A DNA stretch of 64,000 bases from Devosia sp. MC521 (GCF_014127105.1 NZ_CP059902.1:1769001-1833000), one strand, 5' to 3'. Shown: positions 35,484-44,777, counted from the stretch's first letter. The notes: a model not told the origin generated them from the letters alone. Program-made: numbers and translations.

Positions 35484-36641
35484 ATGAAAATCACGTCGGT
35501 CAAAACAGCGGCCACCACCGGCCACTGCATGCACCTATGGGTGAAGATTGAAACGGACGCCGGTATTACCGGTATCGGCGAATGCGTTCATGGCGGGCAT
35601 CAGGCCATCGCCATTATCCAGCATGAACTCACCGAAATGCTGATCGGGCGCGATCCCTTTGCCATCGACGCATTGTTTGAAGACCTGCGTCGCCGCCGCG
35701 TTTTCGAGGGCGGGTTCGCAGGCGCCCTCATCACCGCCCTGACGGGCATTGAAATCGCGCTATGGGATCTCAAAGGCAAAGCGCTCAACGTCCCAATTTA
35801 TGAACTGCTGGGAGGCAAGTTCCGCGACGACATCCGTCTTTACTGCGATTGTGAAGTTTCTCCGGGCATGAATATGGCTGAAGTGCAGGCCGTGGTCGAT
35901 GAAGTGCTCGAAGCAGGGTTTTCTGCCCTCAAAGTCGATCTCGACATTCGCGCCTATGGGCACACGGGCAGCGAAACCGGCTGGTACCAGAAAGACGCCT
36001 TCAACATGACTCCCAATAAGTGGGAGCACGAGCGCATGGTCGAGCTCGCCCATATGGTCGTCGCCGCAGCGGGCCCATCGGTAGATGTAGCGTGCGATCT
36101 GCACACGCGCCTCGACAAGCACAGCGCCATTCGCCTCGCCCGCGATCTCGAACCGCTCAAGCTCATGTGGCTTGAAGAACCAGTGCCGCCCGAGAATATC
36201 GACGTCATGGCCGAAATCACGCGCAGCACCTCAACCCCAATCTGCGCTGGCGAAAACCTCTATCTCCGGCACGGCTTCCGAAAACTGCTCGAACAGCAAG
36301 CGGTCGACATCATCATGCCCGATATTCCCAAATGCGGCGGGCTCTCGGAGTGTCGCAAAATCGCGGAAATGGCGGACCTCTATTCCATCCCCTTCGCGCC
36401 CCACAATGTCTCGTCGCCGATCGGCACCATGGCCTCGGCCCATGTGTGCGCGACCGTGCCGAACTTCCTCGTGCTCGAGTATCACTGGTTCCACCGGGAC
36501 TATTGGTCGACGATCACCGACGGTGGCGAGATCATCAAGAACGGCAAAATCACCCTCTCCGACCGCCCCGGTATTGGGCTTGAGCTCAATGAAGAGGTCG
36601 CACGAGCGCATCAATATCCCGGCACGACTTGGTTCGCCTGA
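35484..36641 (+). CDS. Enolase-superfamily acid-sugar dehydratase-like protein
   Basis: A 385-residue mandelate racemase/muconate lactonising enzyme relative, of the galactonate/mannonate dehydratase type. The three Mg ligands are visible as Asp in CDLHTRLD, Glu in WLEEPVPPEN and Glu in CAGENLY; the catalytic His is in APHNVSSP. The proximal base region reads LKVDLDIR. Such enzymes dehydrate an aldonate to a 2-keto-3-deoxy acid. The start at 35484 follows GAGGGGGAAC. With the RraA-type gene after it, the pair could dehydrate and then cleave one acid sugar. Confidence 0.9.
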   Translation: MKITSVKTAATTGHCMHLWVKIETDAGITGIGECVHGGHQAIAIIQHELTEMLIGRDPFAIDALFEDLRRRRVFEGGFAGALITALTGIEIALWDLKGKALNVPIYELLGGKFRDDIRLYCDCEVSPGMNMAEVQAVVDEVLEAGFSALKVDLDIRAYGHTGSETGWYQKDAFNMTPNKWEHERMVELAHMVVAAAGPSVDVACDLHTRLDKHSAIRLARDLEPLKLMWLEEPVPPENIDVMAEITRSTSTPICAGENLYLRHGFRKLLEQQAVDIIMPDIPKCGGLSECRKIAEMADLYSIPFAPHNVSSPIGTMASAHVCATVPNFLVLEYHWFHRDYWSTITDGGEIIKNGKITLSDRPGIGLELNEEVARAHQYPGTTWFA

Positions 36642-36677
36642 TATTTCGCAAAACGGATTGCATAGGAGGGATTTGAC

Positions 36678-37412
36678 ATGATCGAGATTGCAAAAATCAC
36701 CCGGCCACCACGCCACATTATTGAAGCACTGCGCAGCCTCGGTACAGCAACAATTGCAGGAACGCTGGGACACATGGGTTTCCGCAATCCGCATATGACC
36801 GGCATTCTACCGCAGACCAAGGGTAACGTGATCTGTGGGCCAGCCTTGACCCTGCAGTGTCTGCCGCAGCGCCCCGACCTCTACAACCATGGCGAGTATG
36901 CGGACCCGGAGACGCAATTGCATCGCCATGTCCTCTATCAGGTTGAAGAAGGCGACGTTGTCGTCGTCGACGCCCGCGGCGACATGCGCTCCGGCATTTT
37001 CGGCGATATGATGTCCACCTATTTCAAAGGTCGTGGCGGCGCCGGTATCGTGATCGATGGCGTAATGCGCGATAGGCCCAATGTCGAAAAGCTGGACTTG
37101 CCGCTGTGGCTAAAAGGCTGGTCGCCCAATTTCCACGTCCAGACAGATATTTACCCCAATGCGGTCAATGTCACTATCGCCTGTGGCGGGGTTACCGTCG
37201 TGCCCGGCGACATTATCGTTGCTGATGATGACGGCGTGGTCGTGGTCCCCCTTTCCATGGCTCAAGCTGTGATCGAAGACGGCCAGAAGCACGCCGAATG
37301 GGAAGAATTCTCACGCATGAAGCTGATGGCGGGCGAGTCCCTGCAGCGCTACTACCCGCTCCATCCCGACGCTGAGGAAGAATACCAAGCCTGGCGCAAG
37401 CTAAACAGTTAG
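36678..37412 (+). CDS. RraA-fold aldolase-like protein
   Basis: A 244-residue RraA/HMG-aldolase family protein. The family's metal and substrate motif appears as KGRGGAGIVIDGVMRDRP (about residues 115-133). Although the family name comes from an RNase E inhibitor, members in catabolic operons are class II aldolases for 4-hydroxy-4-methyl-2-oxoglutarate and related oxo-acids. The position after an acid-sugar dehydratase favours cleavage of a 2-keto-3-deoxy acid; this is inferred from context. GGAGG stands upstream of the ATG, and a terminator follows about 100 bases after the stop. Confidence 0.88.
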   Translation: MIEIAKITRPPRHIIEALRSLGTATIAGTLGHMGFRNPHMTGILPQTKGNVICGPALTLQCLPQRPDLYNHGEYADPETQLHRHVLYQVEEGDVVVVDARGDMRSGIFGDMMSTYFKGRGGAGIVIDGVMRDRPNVEKLDLPLWLKGWSPNFHVQTDIYPNAVNVTIACGGVTVVPGDIIVADDDGVVVVPLSMAQAVIEDGQKHAEWEEFSRMKLMAGESLQRYYPLHPDAEEEYQAWRKLNS

Positions 37413-37515
37413 GCAGCTCGGGCTGTGGTGCAAGACGGTCGTACCCTATTCATCGGCACCCATAACGCTTGCTGCTTGGCCCAGCTAAACTCCTAGAAAT
37501 TAGCAATCATTTTTT

Positions 37516-37545
37516 CCTGCTCGATACGTCGAGCAGGGGTCTTTT
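37516..37545 (+). terminator. Intrinsic terminator after RraA-type gene
   Basis: CCTGCTCGA / TCGAGCAGG, a 9-base perfect stem with a 4-base loop, followed by GGTCTTTTCT. It closes the operon from 31173. Confidence 0.85.
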
Positions 37546-37825
37546 CTGCCTGCTTAAACGACACACCAAAGCCGCTTCGTGACGACATTATTTGGCCCGG
37601 CGCCAAGGCCGATTCATCGGTCCTGGCCCGTTCGTCCAGACCTCGATTACCGCGAAAACGACACACCTTTGCATACAGTTTTGCGGCTGGTCGATTAACT
37701 CACCGCACATCGCCAACCGTTTGGTTGAGCTTATCAATTCACATTCGAGAGCCTGTTCTACGGGCTACCGACACCCCTAATCCTGGTATCCCAACGCCAC
37801 GTCCCTATTGCTAATGCGTATAAGC

Positions 37826-37841
37826 GCTGATACGTATCAGC
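37826..37841. promoter_or_regulatory. 16-base perfect palindrome, LacI-type operator
   Basis: GCTGATACGTATCAGC, a perfect palindrome with the central CG typical of LacI/GalR-family operators, ending 16 bases before the start of the LacI-family gene. It probably serves autoregulation of the regulator and control of the whole following operon. Confidence 0.75.
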
Positions 37842-37857
37842 ACATTGGAGAACTCGT

Positions 37858-38874
37858 ATGGCAGCCCACAAGAGACTCACGCAAAAGGATATTGCCCAGC
37901 TCGCTGGCGTCAGCCAGGCGACTGTGTCTCTCGTTCTGAATGGTTCGCCTTCTGATGCGCGTCGCATTCCTGATGATACGCGTGAACGGGTTCTCAAAGT
38001 CATTCGCGACACAGGCTATGTGGCAGATCCTGTCGCGCGGCGCATGGTCAATGGGCTCAATCGCATTCTGGGTGTGTTCACCTACGAACCTGCCTTCCCG
38101 TCCGATCAGGCCGACTTCTTTCTCCCCTTCTTGCTGGGCATTGAAGATGCCGCGCAGGAGCTGGGTTATGACCTGCTGCTGCTGACCGGCGCTGGCAAGA
38201 AGCGCAAAATTTTTGGCGACAATGTCCGCCTGCGCTTGGCCGATGGCTGCATTGTTCTCGGACGCCAATTTGATCGCGATGAACTGGCGCGCCTCGTCGG
38301 TGGCGACTTCCCCTTCGTGGCTGTTGGCCGACGTGATGATGCGGGTGGGCCGGTGCCCTATGTCGGCAGTGATTATGCGGAAGCCACGGCGGAGCTCGTG
38401 GCGCGCACCAAGCGCATGGGCCACCAAAAACTTGGGTTTATCGGCTTCAAAGAAGGCGCTGAATCGAGTGCCGACCGTTGGACAGGCTTCCAGCAGGAAA
38501 TGGCTGGGGCGGAACTCGCCTTTACCCATCACCATGTCGGCTCAGACGCCAATGCCCTGCTTGATGGCCTGCTGGCCGCTGGCGTGACCTGTGTGTTCTG
38601 CACCGAACTGGTCGACGCCATCGGGTTGGAAGCGGCCGCCCGTGCGCGCGGCGTCTTGGTGCCCAACGCGCTCTCTATCGTGGTGCTCGGCAACCACATT
38701 CGGACCGAAGAGCCGGGCCGCAAATTCACCTCTTTCGCCATCCCCCGTGAAGCCATGGGGCGCGGCGCTACTCAGATGTTGGTGCGACGCTTGGAGCAGA
38801 ACGAAGACGTTCAGCAACAGCTTCTCACTTGCCAAATGCTTGAGGGTGACACCCTCGGCCCCGTTTCTCGCTAA
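37858..38874 (+). CDS. LacI family transcriptional regulator
   Basis: A 338-residue regulator with an N-terminal helix-turn-helix and hinge (TQKDIAQLAGVSQATVSLVL, about residues 7-26; hinge around 45-60) and a periplasmic-binding-protein-like effector domain (60-338). The site GGAG stands 7 bases upstream of the ATG. It is first in a run of seven same-strand genes with an FAD oxidoreductase, a CUT1 sugar importer and an unknown TIM-barrel-like protein, and carries the palindrome at 37826 in its own promoter. The effector is presumably the imported sugar or a metabolite. Confidence 0.94.
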   Translation: MAAHKRLTQKDIAQLAGVSQATVSLVLNGSPSDARRIPDDTRERVLKVIRDTGYVADPVARRMVNGLNRILGVFTYEPAFPSDQADFFLPFLLGIEDAAQELGYDLLLLTGAGKKRKIFGDNVRLRLADGCIVLGRQFDRDELARLVGGDFPFVAVGRRDDAGGPVPYVGSDYAEATAELVARTKRMGHQKLGFIGFKEGAESSADRWTGFQQEMAGAELAFTHHHVGSDANALLDGLLAAGVTCVFCTELVDAIGLEAAARARGVLVPNALSIVVLGNHIRTEEPGRKFTSFAIPREAMGRGATQMLVRRLEQNEDVQQQLLTCQMLEGDTLGPVSR

Positions 38875-38888
38875 CTCGACCGGAAATT

Positions 38889-40502
38889 ATGATCAAAGAG
38901 CTTCACGCAGATATTCTTATTGTTGGCGGCGGCCTCGGCGGTGTTGCAGCAGCGCTCGGCGCTCTGCGCGCGGGCCGCTCTGTTATCATGACAGAGGAAT
39001 ACGACTGGATTGGTGGTCAGCTGACCAGTCAGGCCGTTCCGCCCGACGAGCACTCCTGGGTTGAACAGTTCGGGATTACCCGTTCCTATCGCAAACTGCG
39101 TTCGGGTATCCGCCAGTACTATCGCGATCACTACCCGCTGACCGAAGCCAGCCGCGCTTGGGATGACCTTAACCCCGGTGCGGGCTATGTCAGCCGCCTG
39201 TGCGCAGAGCCACGCGTTGGCCTTGCCGTTCTCGAAAGCATGCTCGCGCCCTCTATTGGCGGCGGCAAGCTGACCATTTTAAAGCCCTACCTGCCTATTT
39301 CGGCTGAAGTTATCGGCGACGAAGTGAAGTCCGTAACGCTGCGCCATCGCGACAGCGACCGTGTCATCACCTGCTCGGCTCCGTATTTTGTCGACGCCAC
39401 CGAACTGGGCGATCTGCTGCCACTGACCGGCACTGAATATGCTTCGGGCTTTGAAGCGCAGTCAGACACTGGCGAACCCAGCGCGCCTGCTGAAGCGCAG
39501 CCAGACAATGTTCAGGCCGTCTCGGTTTGCTTTGCCATGGACCATGTCGACGGCAATCACGTCATCGATAAGCCGGACAATTACGACTACTGGCGCACCT
39601 ACGAGCCGCACTTCTGGGGCGGGCCTATGCTGGGCTTTACCGCGCCGCATCCGCGTACGCTCGAGCAGACCACGCGTACATTCACCCCGAATGTGGATGA
39701 CAATCCGCTGCTAGTGGATGCCGATCAGCGCCGCAATGCTGGCGACGGCAACCTCTGGACCTTCCGCCGTATTGCAGCGCGTCGCAACTTCGTGCCGGGC
39801 GCTTACAATTCCGACATCTGCCTCGTGAACTGGCCGATGATCGACTATCTCGATGGCAATATCATCGATAAGTCGGTAGACGAAAAAGCGCGCATGCTCA
39901 AGGAAGCTGCCGATCTTTCCTATTCGGTCTTCTACTGGCTGCAGACCGAAGCGCCACGCACCGATGGTGGCTATGGCTTCCCGGGCCTGCGCCTGCGCGG
40001 TGACATCACCGGCACCGAACATGGCTTGGCCATGGCCCCTTACATTCGCGAGAGCCGCCGCATTCTGCCGGTGACCCGTATCGTCGAGCAGGACGTTTCC
40101 ATGCTCGTCCACGGCAATAATCTCTCGAAAAACTATCGTGATAGCGTCGGTATCGGCATGTACCGCATCGACCTTCACCCCTCTACCGGCGGCGATAACT
40201 ATGTGGACGTTGAATCCGCACCGTTCGAAATCCCGCTCGGCTCTCTGCTGCCACGTCGCGTGAAGAACCTCCTCGCGGGTGGCAAGAACATGGGCACCAC
40301 GCACATCACCAACGGCTGCTATCGCTTGCATCCGGTGGAATGGAACGTTGGAGAAGTGGCGGGCATGCTTGCCGCTCATTGCCTCAATAATGGCCTCACC
40401 CCGCACCAGGTGCAGGCCGACGACGGAAAACTCCAGGACTTCCAAGCTCAGCTGTATCGCGAGGGGATCGAGATCCGCTGGCCGGACGTCCGTGGGTACT
40501 AA
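38889..40502 (+). CDS. FAD-dependent oxidoreductase (FAD_oxidored type)
   Basis: A 537-residue flavoprotein with the dinucleotide-binding motif GGGLGGVAAALGALRAG at about residues 13-29 and the family's EEYDWIGGQLTSQAVPPDEH segment following. The late block NLLAGGKNMGTTHITNGCYR and VEWNVGEVAGMLAAH closes the FAD domain. No signal peptide, so it should act in the cytoplasm. It starts 14 bases after the LacI-type gene and 22 bases before the binding-protein gene, so it is likely the first catabolic enzyme for the imported compound. Members of this family are mostly uncharacterised. Confidence 0.9.
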   Translation: MIKELHADILIVGGGLGGVAAALGALRAGRSVIMTEEYDWIGGQLTSQAVPPDEHSWVEQFGITRSYRKLRSGIRQYYRDHYPLTEASRAWDDLNPGAGYVSRLCAEPRVGLAVLESMLAPSIGGGKLTILKPYLPISAEVIGDEVKSVTLRHRDSDRVITCSAPYFVDATELGDLLPLTGTEYASGFEAQSDTGEPSAPAEAQPDNVQAVSVCFAMDHVDGNHVIDKPDNYDYWRTYEPHFWGGPMLGFTAPHPRTLEQTTRTFTPNVDDNPLLVDADQRRNAGDGNLWTFRRIAARRNFVPGAYNSDICLVNWPMIDYLDGNIIDKSVDEKARMLKEAADLSYSVFYWLQTEAPRTDGGYGFPGLRLRGDITGTEHGLAMAPYIRESRRILPVTRIVEQDVSMLVHGNNLSKNYRDSVGIGMYRIDLHPSTGGDNYVDVESAPFEIPLGSLLPRRVKNLLAGGKNMGTTHITNGCYRLHPVEWNVGEVAGMLAAHCLNNGLTPHQVQADDGKLQDFQAQLYREGIEIRWPDVRGY

Positions 40503-40524
40503 GAAACTTTCAAGGGAGAGAATT

Positions 40525-41796
40525 ATGAACCGTATTGCTCAGCTCAAGGCCACTGCGGCCCTCGCCGGCATCATGCTGCCGCTCGCATTCAGCGGCGTCG
40601 CATGGGCTCAGGACGCAGTGAACCTGCGTATGACCACATGGAGCGCGAACGAAGCGCACATGGCGCTGTTCAACGAAATCGCGGCAGCTTACACCGCTGA
40701 AAATCCAGGCGTGACCGTAACCTTCGAACCTCTACCGTTCGACAACTACACCACGACCTTGACCACTCAGATCGCAGGCGGCAACGCACCGGATCTGGCT
40801 TGGATCTTCGAAACCAGCGCGCAGGACTTTGTTGCCTCTGGCGCACTGGCTCCGCTCACCGATCGCTTCAACGCCATCGAAGGCTACAATCTGGCCGACG
40901 TGACAGAAGGCGCACGTGCACTTTGGCAGCGCGATGGTCAGCTCCATGCTTACCCATTCTCGACCTCGCCATTCGCGATGTTCGTCAACACCGATCTGAT
41001 CACCGCAGCTGGCGCTAAGACTCCAGCCGAAATGATCGCGGCTGGCGAATGGACTTGGGACAATGCCATGGCATCGGCCAAAGCTGTTGCTGACGCAGGT
41101 AAGGATGGCATCATCATCCGCGACTTCAACTATCAGAACTGGCAGAACCTGACCGCCTTCTTCCGTGGTTGGGGCGCCGATGCATGGTCTGCAGATGGCA
41201 AGACTTGCGGCTTCAACACGCCAGAAATGGTCGAAGCCATGACGGCCTTCCACACCGGCATCTTCAAGGATGGCTCCTTCCCAGGCCCAGGTGAAAACGT
41301 AGACTTCTTCACCGGCGACGCAGCAATGACCGTCACGCAGATCTCGCGTGCTTCGCTGCTGCCAAAGGAAGACGCCTTCGGTTGGGACCTCGTTCCGCTT
41401 CCAGCTGGTAAGGTTGGCACCTATTCGGTTGTCGGTCAGGCCGGTGTTGGTGCCCTTGCTTCGGGCAAGAATGTTGACGCTGCTGTCGACTTCCTCGCTT
41501 TCTGGACCAACGAAGCCAACAGCGCAAAGCTGGCGCAGTTCTTCCCACCAGCGCGTGCGGCTCTCCTGAACACCGAAACCTTCACCGCGACCAATCCGCT
41601 GCTCTCGGCTGAACAGATCGAAACCGTTGTGATCAACGGCATCTCCACCGGCAATGTTGTGGCTGGCCACACCAACTATGCTCAGATTCAGCAGACCATC
41701 CGCGCATCGCTTGACGCTCTCTGGGTTGCAGAAGCTGACGTTGGCGCAGTTCTCGACAACGTCTGCTCGAGCGTTAGCCCACTGTTGATGCGCTAA
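40525..41796 (+). CDS. Sugar ABC transporter solute-binding protein
   Basis: A 423-residue CUT1 receptor (SBP_bac_1). Signal peptide MNRIAQLKATAALAGIMLPL with cleavage near AWAQ-D. Typical features are the MTTWSANEAHMALFNEIAAA opening and FEPLPFDNYTTTLTTQIAGG. Start set at 40525 with GGGAGAG upstream; the frame extends into the previous gene but that part overlaps conserved flavoprotein sequence. Followed by a palindromic repeat element before the first permease. Confidence 0.93.
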   Translation: MNRIAQLKATAALAGIMLPLAFSGVAWAQDAVNLRMTTWSANEAHMALFNEIAAAYTAENPGVTVTFEPLPFDNYTTTLTTQIAGGNAPDLAWIFETSAQDFVASGALAPLTDRFNAIEGYNLADVTEGARALWQRDGQLHAYPFSTSPFAMFVNTDLITAAGAKTPAEMIAAGEWTWDNAMASAKAVADAGKDGIIIRDFNYQNWQNLTAFFRGWGADAWSADGKTCGFNTPEMVEAMTAFHTGIFKDGSFPGPGENVDFFTGDAAMTVTQISRASLLPKEDAFGWDLVPLPAGKVGTYSVVGQAGVGALASGKNVDAAVDFLAFWTNEANSAKLAQFFPPARAALLNTETFTATNPLLSAEQIETVVINGISTGNVVAGHTNYAQIQQTIRASLDALWVAEADVGAVLDNVCSSVSPLLMR

Positions 41797-41825
41797 GCAC
41801 CACTTGAGCTTCGGCTCCTTCTTCT

Positions 41826-41972
41826 CTCCCTCTCGCAGGGAGGGAAGCTGAACAGGACCTGGCACGCCAAGTCCGTCGTGAACCAAGGTGGGGGTATGCC
41901 CCCGCACACACTGTGCCCGTGGCTAACCCCCACCCTTGATCCCTCCCCGCAAGCGGGAGGGAGACGCAGGAA
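41826..41972. repeat. Composite palindromic element between binding protein and permease genes
   Basis: Three inverted repeats nest here: CTCCCT / AGGGAG (41826-41842), AAGGTGGGGGTA at 41885 with its near-complement TAACCCCCACCCTT at 41934, and TCCCTCCCCGC / GCGGGAGGGA (41950-41972). The whole unit is an imperfect palindrome of about 145 bases, and its motif GGTGGGGG with CCCTCCC also occurs in the repeat region at 62817-62984. Its place, right after a binding-protein gene inside an operon, is like that of the REP elements between malE and malF in E. coli. Confidence 0.75.
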
Positions 41973-41977
41973 CCTCA

Positions 41978-42895
41978 ATGTCTCAGCCAGTACAAGCGCC
42001 GCATAAGCCGCCCTTCTGGACCATCGCTCGTCGCGATGCGGCCGCCGGCTATCTCTTCATCGCACCGCAGCTTGTGGGTACGATCGTCTTCGTTCTCATC
42101 CCACTTGCGCTGGTGTTCTATTATTCGCTGCACGAGTGGAACGTGCTGGCGAATACCTTCACCTTTGTGGGTGACGCCAACTATCAGATGCTGCTGCGCG
42201 ACCCAAACCTCCCCCCGGTTTTGTGGGCGTCGGCCGTCTTTAGCTTGGGCCTCGTCGTTCTCAATATGAGCCTTGCGCTGCTCTTGGCCATTTTGATGGA
42301 TCAGAAGCTCAAAGGCATTGTCGTTTTCCGCACGCTGTTCTTCTCGCCAGTTGTGGTTTCTCTCGTCGCATGGACGATCGTCTGGAGCTTCTTGCTGCAG
42401 GTGAACGGCGGCATCAACGGCCTGCTTGCCATGATTGGCATCGAGGGTCCGAACTGGCTGCGCCACCCCAACACGGCCATGATCTCGGTCGTCGTCGTTC
42501 AGGTTTTCAAGAACGTTGGCCTCAATATGATCCTGTTCCTCGCGGCCCTACAGGGCGTGCCGAAGGAACTCTATGAGGCAGCACGCGTCGATGGCGCAGG
42601 CCAGTTCAAGCAATTCCGCCGCATCACCTTGCCGATGATCTCGCCAACCATGCTGCTCACCTCGATCATCACGATTGTCGGTTCGCTGCAGGTCTTTGCG
42701 CAGATCGCAATCCTGACCAAGGGCGGGCCGGGCGTGTCGACCACGGTGCTGGTCTATTACCTCTACCAGCAGGCGTTCCAGTTCAATTTCTTCGGCTACG
42801 GCTCCACTCTCTCAATCCTACTCTTTGTCATCGTTGCGGTCCTCACCGTCGTTCAGTGGCAGATGCGCAAGCGGATCGTGTTCTATGAAAACTGA
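41978..42895 (+). CDS. Sugar ABC transporter permease (UgpA class)
   Basis: A 305-residue CUT1 permease with six predicted helices and the coupling loop YEAARVDGAGQFKQFRRITL (about 205-224). The start (MSQPVQAPHKPPF) lies 6 bases after the palindromic element, so the element forms the leader of this gene. It overlaps the next permease by 11 bases. Confidence 0.93.
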   Translation: MSQPVQAPHKPPFWTIARRDAAAGYLFIAPQLVGTIVFVLIPLALVFYYSLHEWNVLANTFTFVGDANYQMLLRDPNLPPVLWASAVFSLGLVVLNMSLALLLAILMDQKLKGIVVFRTLFFSPVVVSLVAWTIVWSFLLQVNGGINGLLAMIGIEGPNWLRHPNTAMISVVVVQVFKNVGLNMILFLAALQGVPKELYEAARVDGAGQFKQFRRITLPMISPTMLLTSIITIVGSLQVFAQIAILTKGGPGVSTTVLVYYLYQQAFQFNFFGYGSTLSILLFVIVAVLTVVQWQMRKRIVFYEN

Positions 42896-43727
42896 TCTTT
42901 CTCCCCGCATGAAGGTGGCGCTCTACGGCTTGCTCTGCGTGCTGCTGGTGCCGTTCGTATTCCCGACCTGGTGGATGATTACCTCATCGGTCAAACCGAT
43001 CAGCGACATCTTCGCTTTCCCGCCCGATATCTGGCCCCGTCGTTTTGACTGGACCACCTATCAGAAGGTGTTTGAGCTCCAGCCCTTCGCACGCCAATAT
43101 TGGAACTCGGCCTATATTGCAGCCATCGTCACGGCAGGCACCATGGTCATCTCGTCCATGGCGGGCTACGCCTTTGCTCGGATCAAGTTTCCCTTCTCAA
43201 ACGCGATCTTCATGATCGTGCTGCTGGGCCTGCTTATTCCGTCCGAAGTCACCATCGTTCCGCTGTTCCAGCTGTTCCTGAGCTGGGGCATGGTCAACAC
43301 TCATTGGCCCCTCATTCTCGTGCCGATTTTTGGTGCGCCATCGGTTTTCGCGACCTTTGTCATGCGTCAGTTCTTCATCTCCCTGCCGGGCGAACTTGAA
43401 GAAGCCGCGCGTGTTGATGGTCTGGGCCGGTTTAAAATCTTCTGGAAGATCGCCCTGCCCCTGGCCAAGCCAGCGCTCGGCGCGGTCGCCATCTTCACCT
43501 TCCTCCACTCGTGGAACCTCTACCTCGAGCCTATTGTCTTCATTTCCTCGACGCACATGTTCACCCTGCCCCAGGCGCTGACCCAGTTCACGGACGCCTA
43601 TGGTGGAGCCATGTGGAACATTCAGCTCGCTGCCGCGACCATGACCGCTATTCCGGTGCTCATCGTCTTCATCGTGGCGCAAAAGCAATTTGTCGAAGGT
43701 CTTGCCCATACCGGTCTGAAAGGCTGA
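42885..43727 (+). CDS. Sugar ABC transporter permease (UgpE class)
   Basis: A 280-residue CUT1 permease partner. Coupling loop EEAARVDGLGRFKIFWKIAL (about 175-195); the C-terminus KQFVEGLAHTGLKG is the family ending. The start at ATG 42885 overlaps the previous stop by 11 bases, a common arrangement; upstream in-frame starts fall well inside the previous gene. Confidence 0.93.
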   Translation: MKTDLSPRMKVALYGLLCVLLVPFVFPTWWMITSSVKPISDIFAFPPDIWPRRFDWTTYQKVFELQPFARQYWNSAYIAAIVTAGTMVISSMAGYAFARIKFPFSNAIFMIVLLGLLIPSEVTIVPLFQLFLSWGMVNTHWPLILVPIFGAPSVFATFVMRQFFISLPGELEEAARVDGLGRFKIFWKIALPLAKPALGAVAIFTFLHSWNLYLEPIVFISSTHMFTLPQALTQFTDAYGGAMWNIQLAAATMTAIPVLIVFIVAQKQFVEGLAHTGLKG

Positions 43728-43730
43728 TCC

Positions 43731-44777
43731 ATGGCCAAAGTTTCTCTCAACGATGTCCGCAAGTCTTACGGGGACACTCACATCCTGCACGGGATCAATG
43801 TCGACATCACCGATGGTGAGTTCATCGTGCTCGTCGGCCCTTCTGGTTGCGGTAAGTCGACCCTGCTGCGCATGATCGCGGGCCTTGAAACCATCAGTGG
43901 TGGCGACATTTCCATCGGCGACCGTGTCGTCAATGAACTTGAACCCAAGGACCGCGACATTGCCATGGTGTTCCAAAATTATGCGCTCTATCCGCATATG
44001 ACGGTTGCCACCAACATGGGCTTTTCGCTTGAGCACCGTGGCGCGTCCAAGGCTGAAATCGCCGAACGTGTGAATTGGGCGGCCGACATTCTCGGGCTCA
44101 CCCCGCTCCTTGAGCGCTATCCCCGTCAGCTCTCGGGCGGCCAGCGCCAGCGTGTTGCCATGGGCCGCGCTATCGTGCGCAACCCGCAGGTGTTTTTGTT
44201 TGACGAGCCGCTGTCCAATCTCGACGCCAAGCTGCGCGTCGTTATGCGCGGCGAAATCAAGGGCCTGCACCAGCGTCTCGGCGTGACCACGGTCTATGTG
44301 ACCCACGACCAGATCGAAGCCATGACCATGGCCGATCGGATTGTCGTCATGAATGGCGGCAAGGTTGAGCAGATCGGCGCGCCGCTCGATCTCTATGATC
44401 GTCCGGAAAATGTCTTTGTCGCGGGCTTCATCGGCTCGCCCGCAATGAACATCATTTCGGGGACCATCGAGGGCGGCAATTTCGTCGGCAATGGCGTCAC
44501 CCTGCCAATTCCTACAGGCGTCTCACCAACTGGTCCGGTCAAATACGGTATCCGCCCGGACCACCTCTCGCTGGCGTCGTCCGGCATTGCCGCAGTGGTC
44601 GGTCTCGTCGAGCCAATGGGCTCTGAAACGCAGGTCACAATGACAATGGGTGGCCAAACAATCGTCGGCGTGTTCCGCGAGCGGGTCGGCGCCAAGCCCG
44701 GCGAAACCATCCATATTGCCCCTGAACTCTCTGCGGTCCACCTATTCGACGCCGCACTCGGCAACCGGATTAACTAA
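43731..44777 (+). CDS. Sugar ABC transporter ATPase (UgpC/MalK class)
   Basis: A 348-residue CUT1 ATPase. Walker [19 protein letters not shown], signature LSGGQRQRVAMGRAIVRNP, Walker B FLFDEPLSNLDA, switch THDQIEA, and a C-terminal TOBE regulatory domain with KYGIRPDHL. It starts 3 bases after the permease stop and its TAA overlaps the next ATG (TAATG), tying the downstream unknown gene to the importer. Closely similar in layout to the ATPase at 29742. Confidence 0.95.
   Translation: MAKVSLNDVRKSYGDTHILHGINVDITDGEFIVLVGPSGCGKSTLLRMIAGLETISGGDISIGDRVVNELEPKDRDIAMVFQNYALYPHMTVATNMGFSLEHRGASKAEIAERVNWAADILGLTPLLERYPRQLSGGQRQRVAMGRAIVRNPQVFLFDEPLSNLDAKLRVVMRGEIKGLHQRLGVTTVYVTHDQIEAMTMADRIVVMNGGKVEQIGAPLDLYDRPENVFVAGFIGSPAMNIISGTIEGGNFVGNGVTLPIPTGVSPTGPVKYGIRPDHLSLASSGIAAVVGLVEPMGSETQVTMTMGGQTIVGVFRERVGAKPGETIHIAPELSAVHLFDAALGNRIN

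Larger units (their letters stand above)
37413..37857. other. Intergenic region with terminator, direct repeat and LacI-type operator
   Basis: 445 bases without a gene. It contains the terminator of the upstream operon, AAACGACACACC twice exactly 100 bases apart (37556-37567 and 37656-37667), and the palindromic operator before the LacI-family gene. No small coding sequence with a credible ribosome-binding site was seen. Confidence 0.6.

Noticed and set aside
40732-41907. A 391-codon minus-strand open frame
   Set aside because: Antisense to the sugar-binding-protein gene; starts in the palindromic repeat and has no motif.
43197-44306. A 369-codon minus-strand open frame
   Set aside because: Antisense to permease and ATPase genes with complete Walker and EAA motifs; composition is that of a complement of ABC genes.
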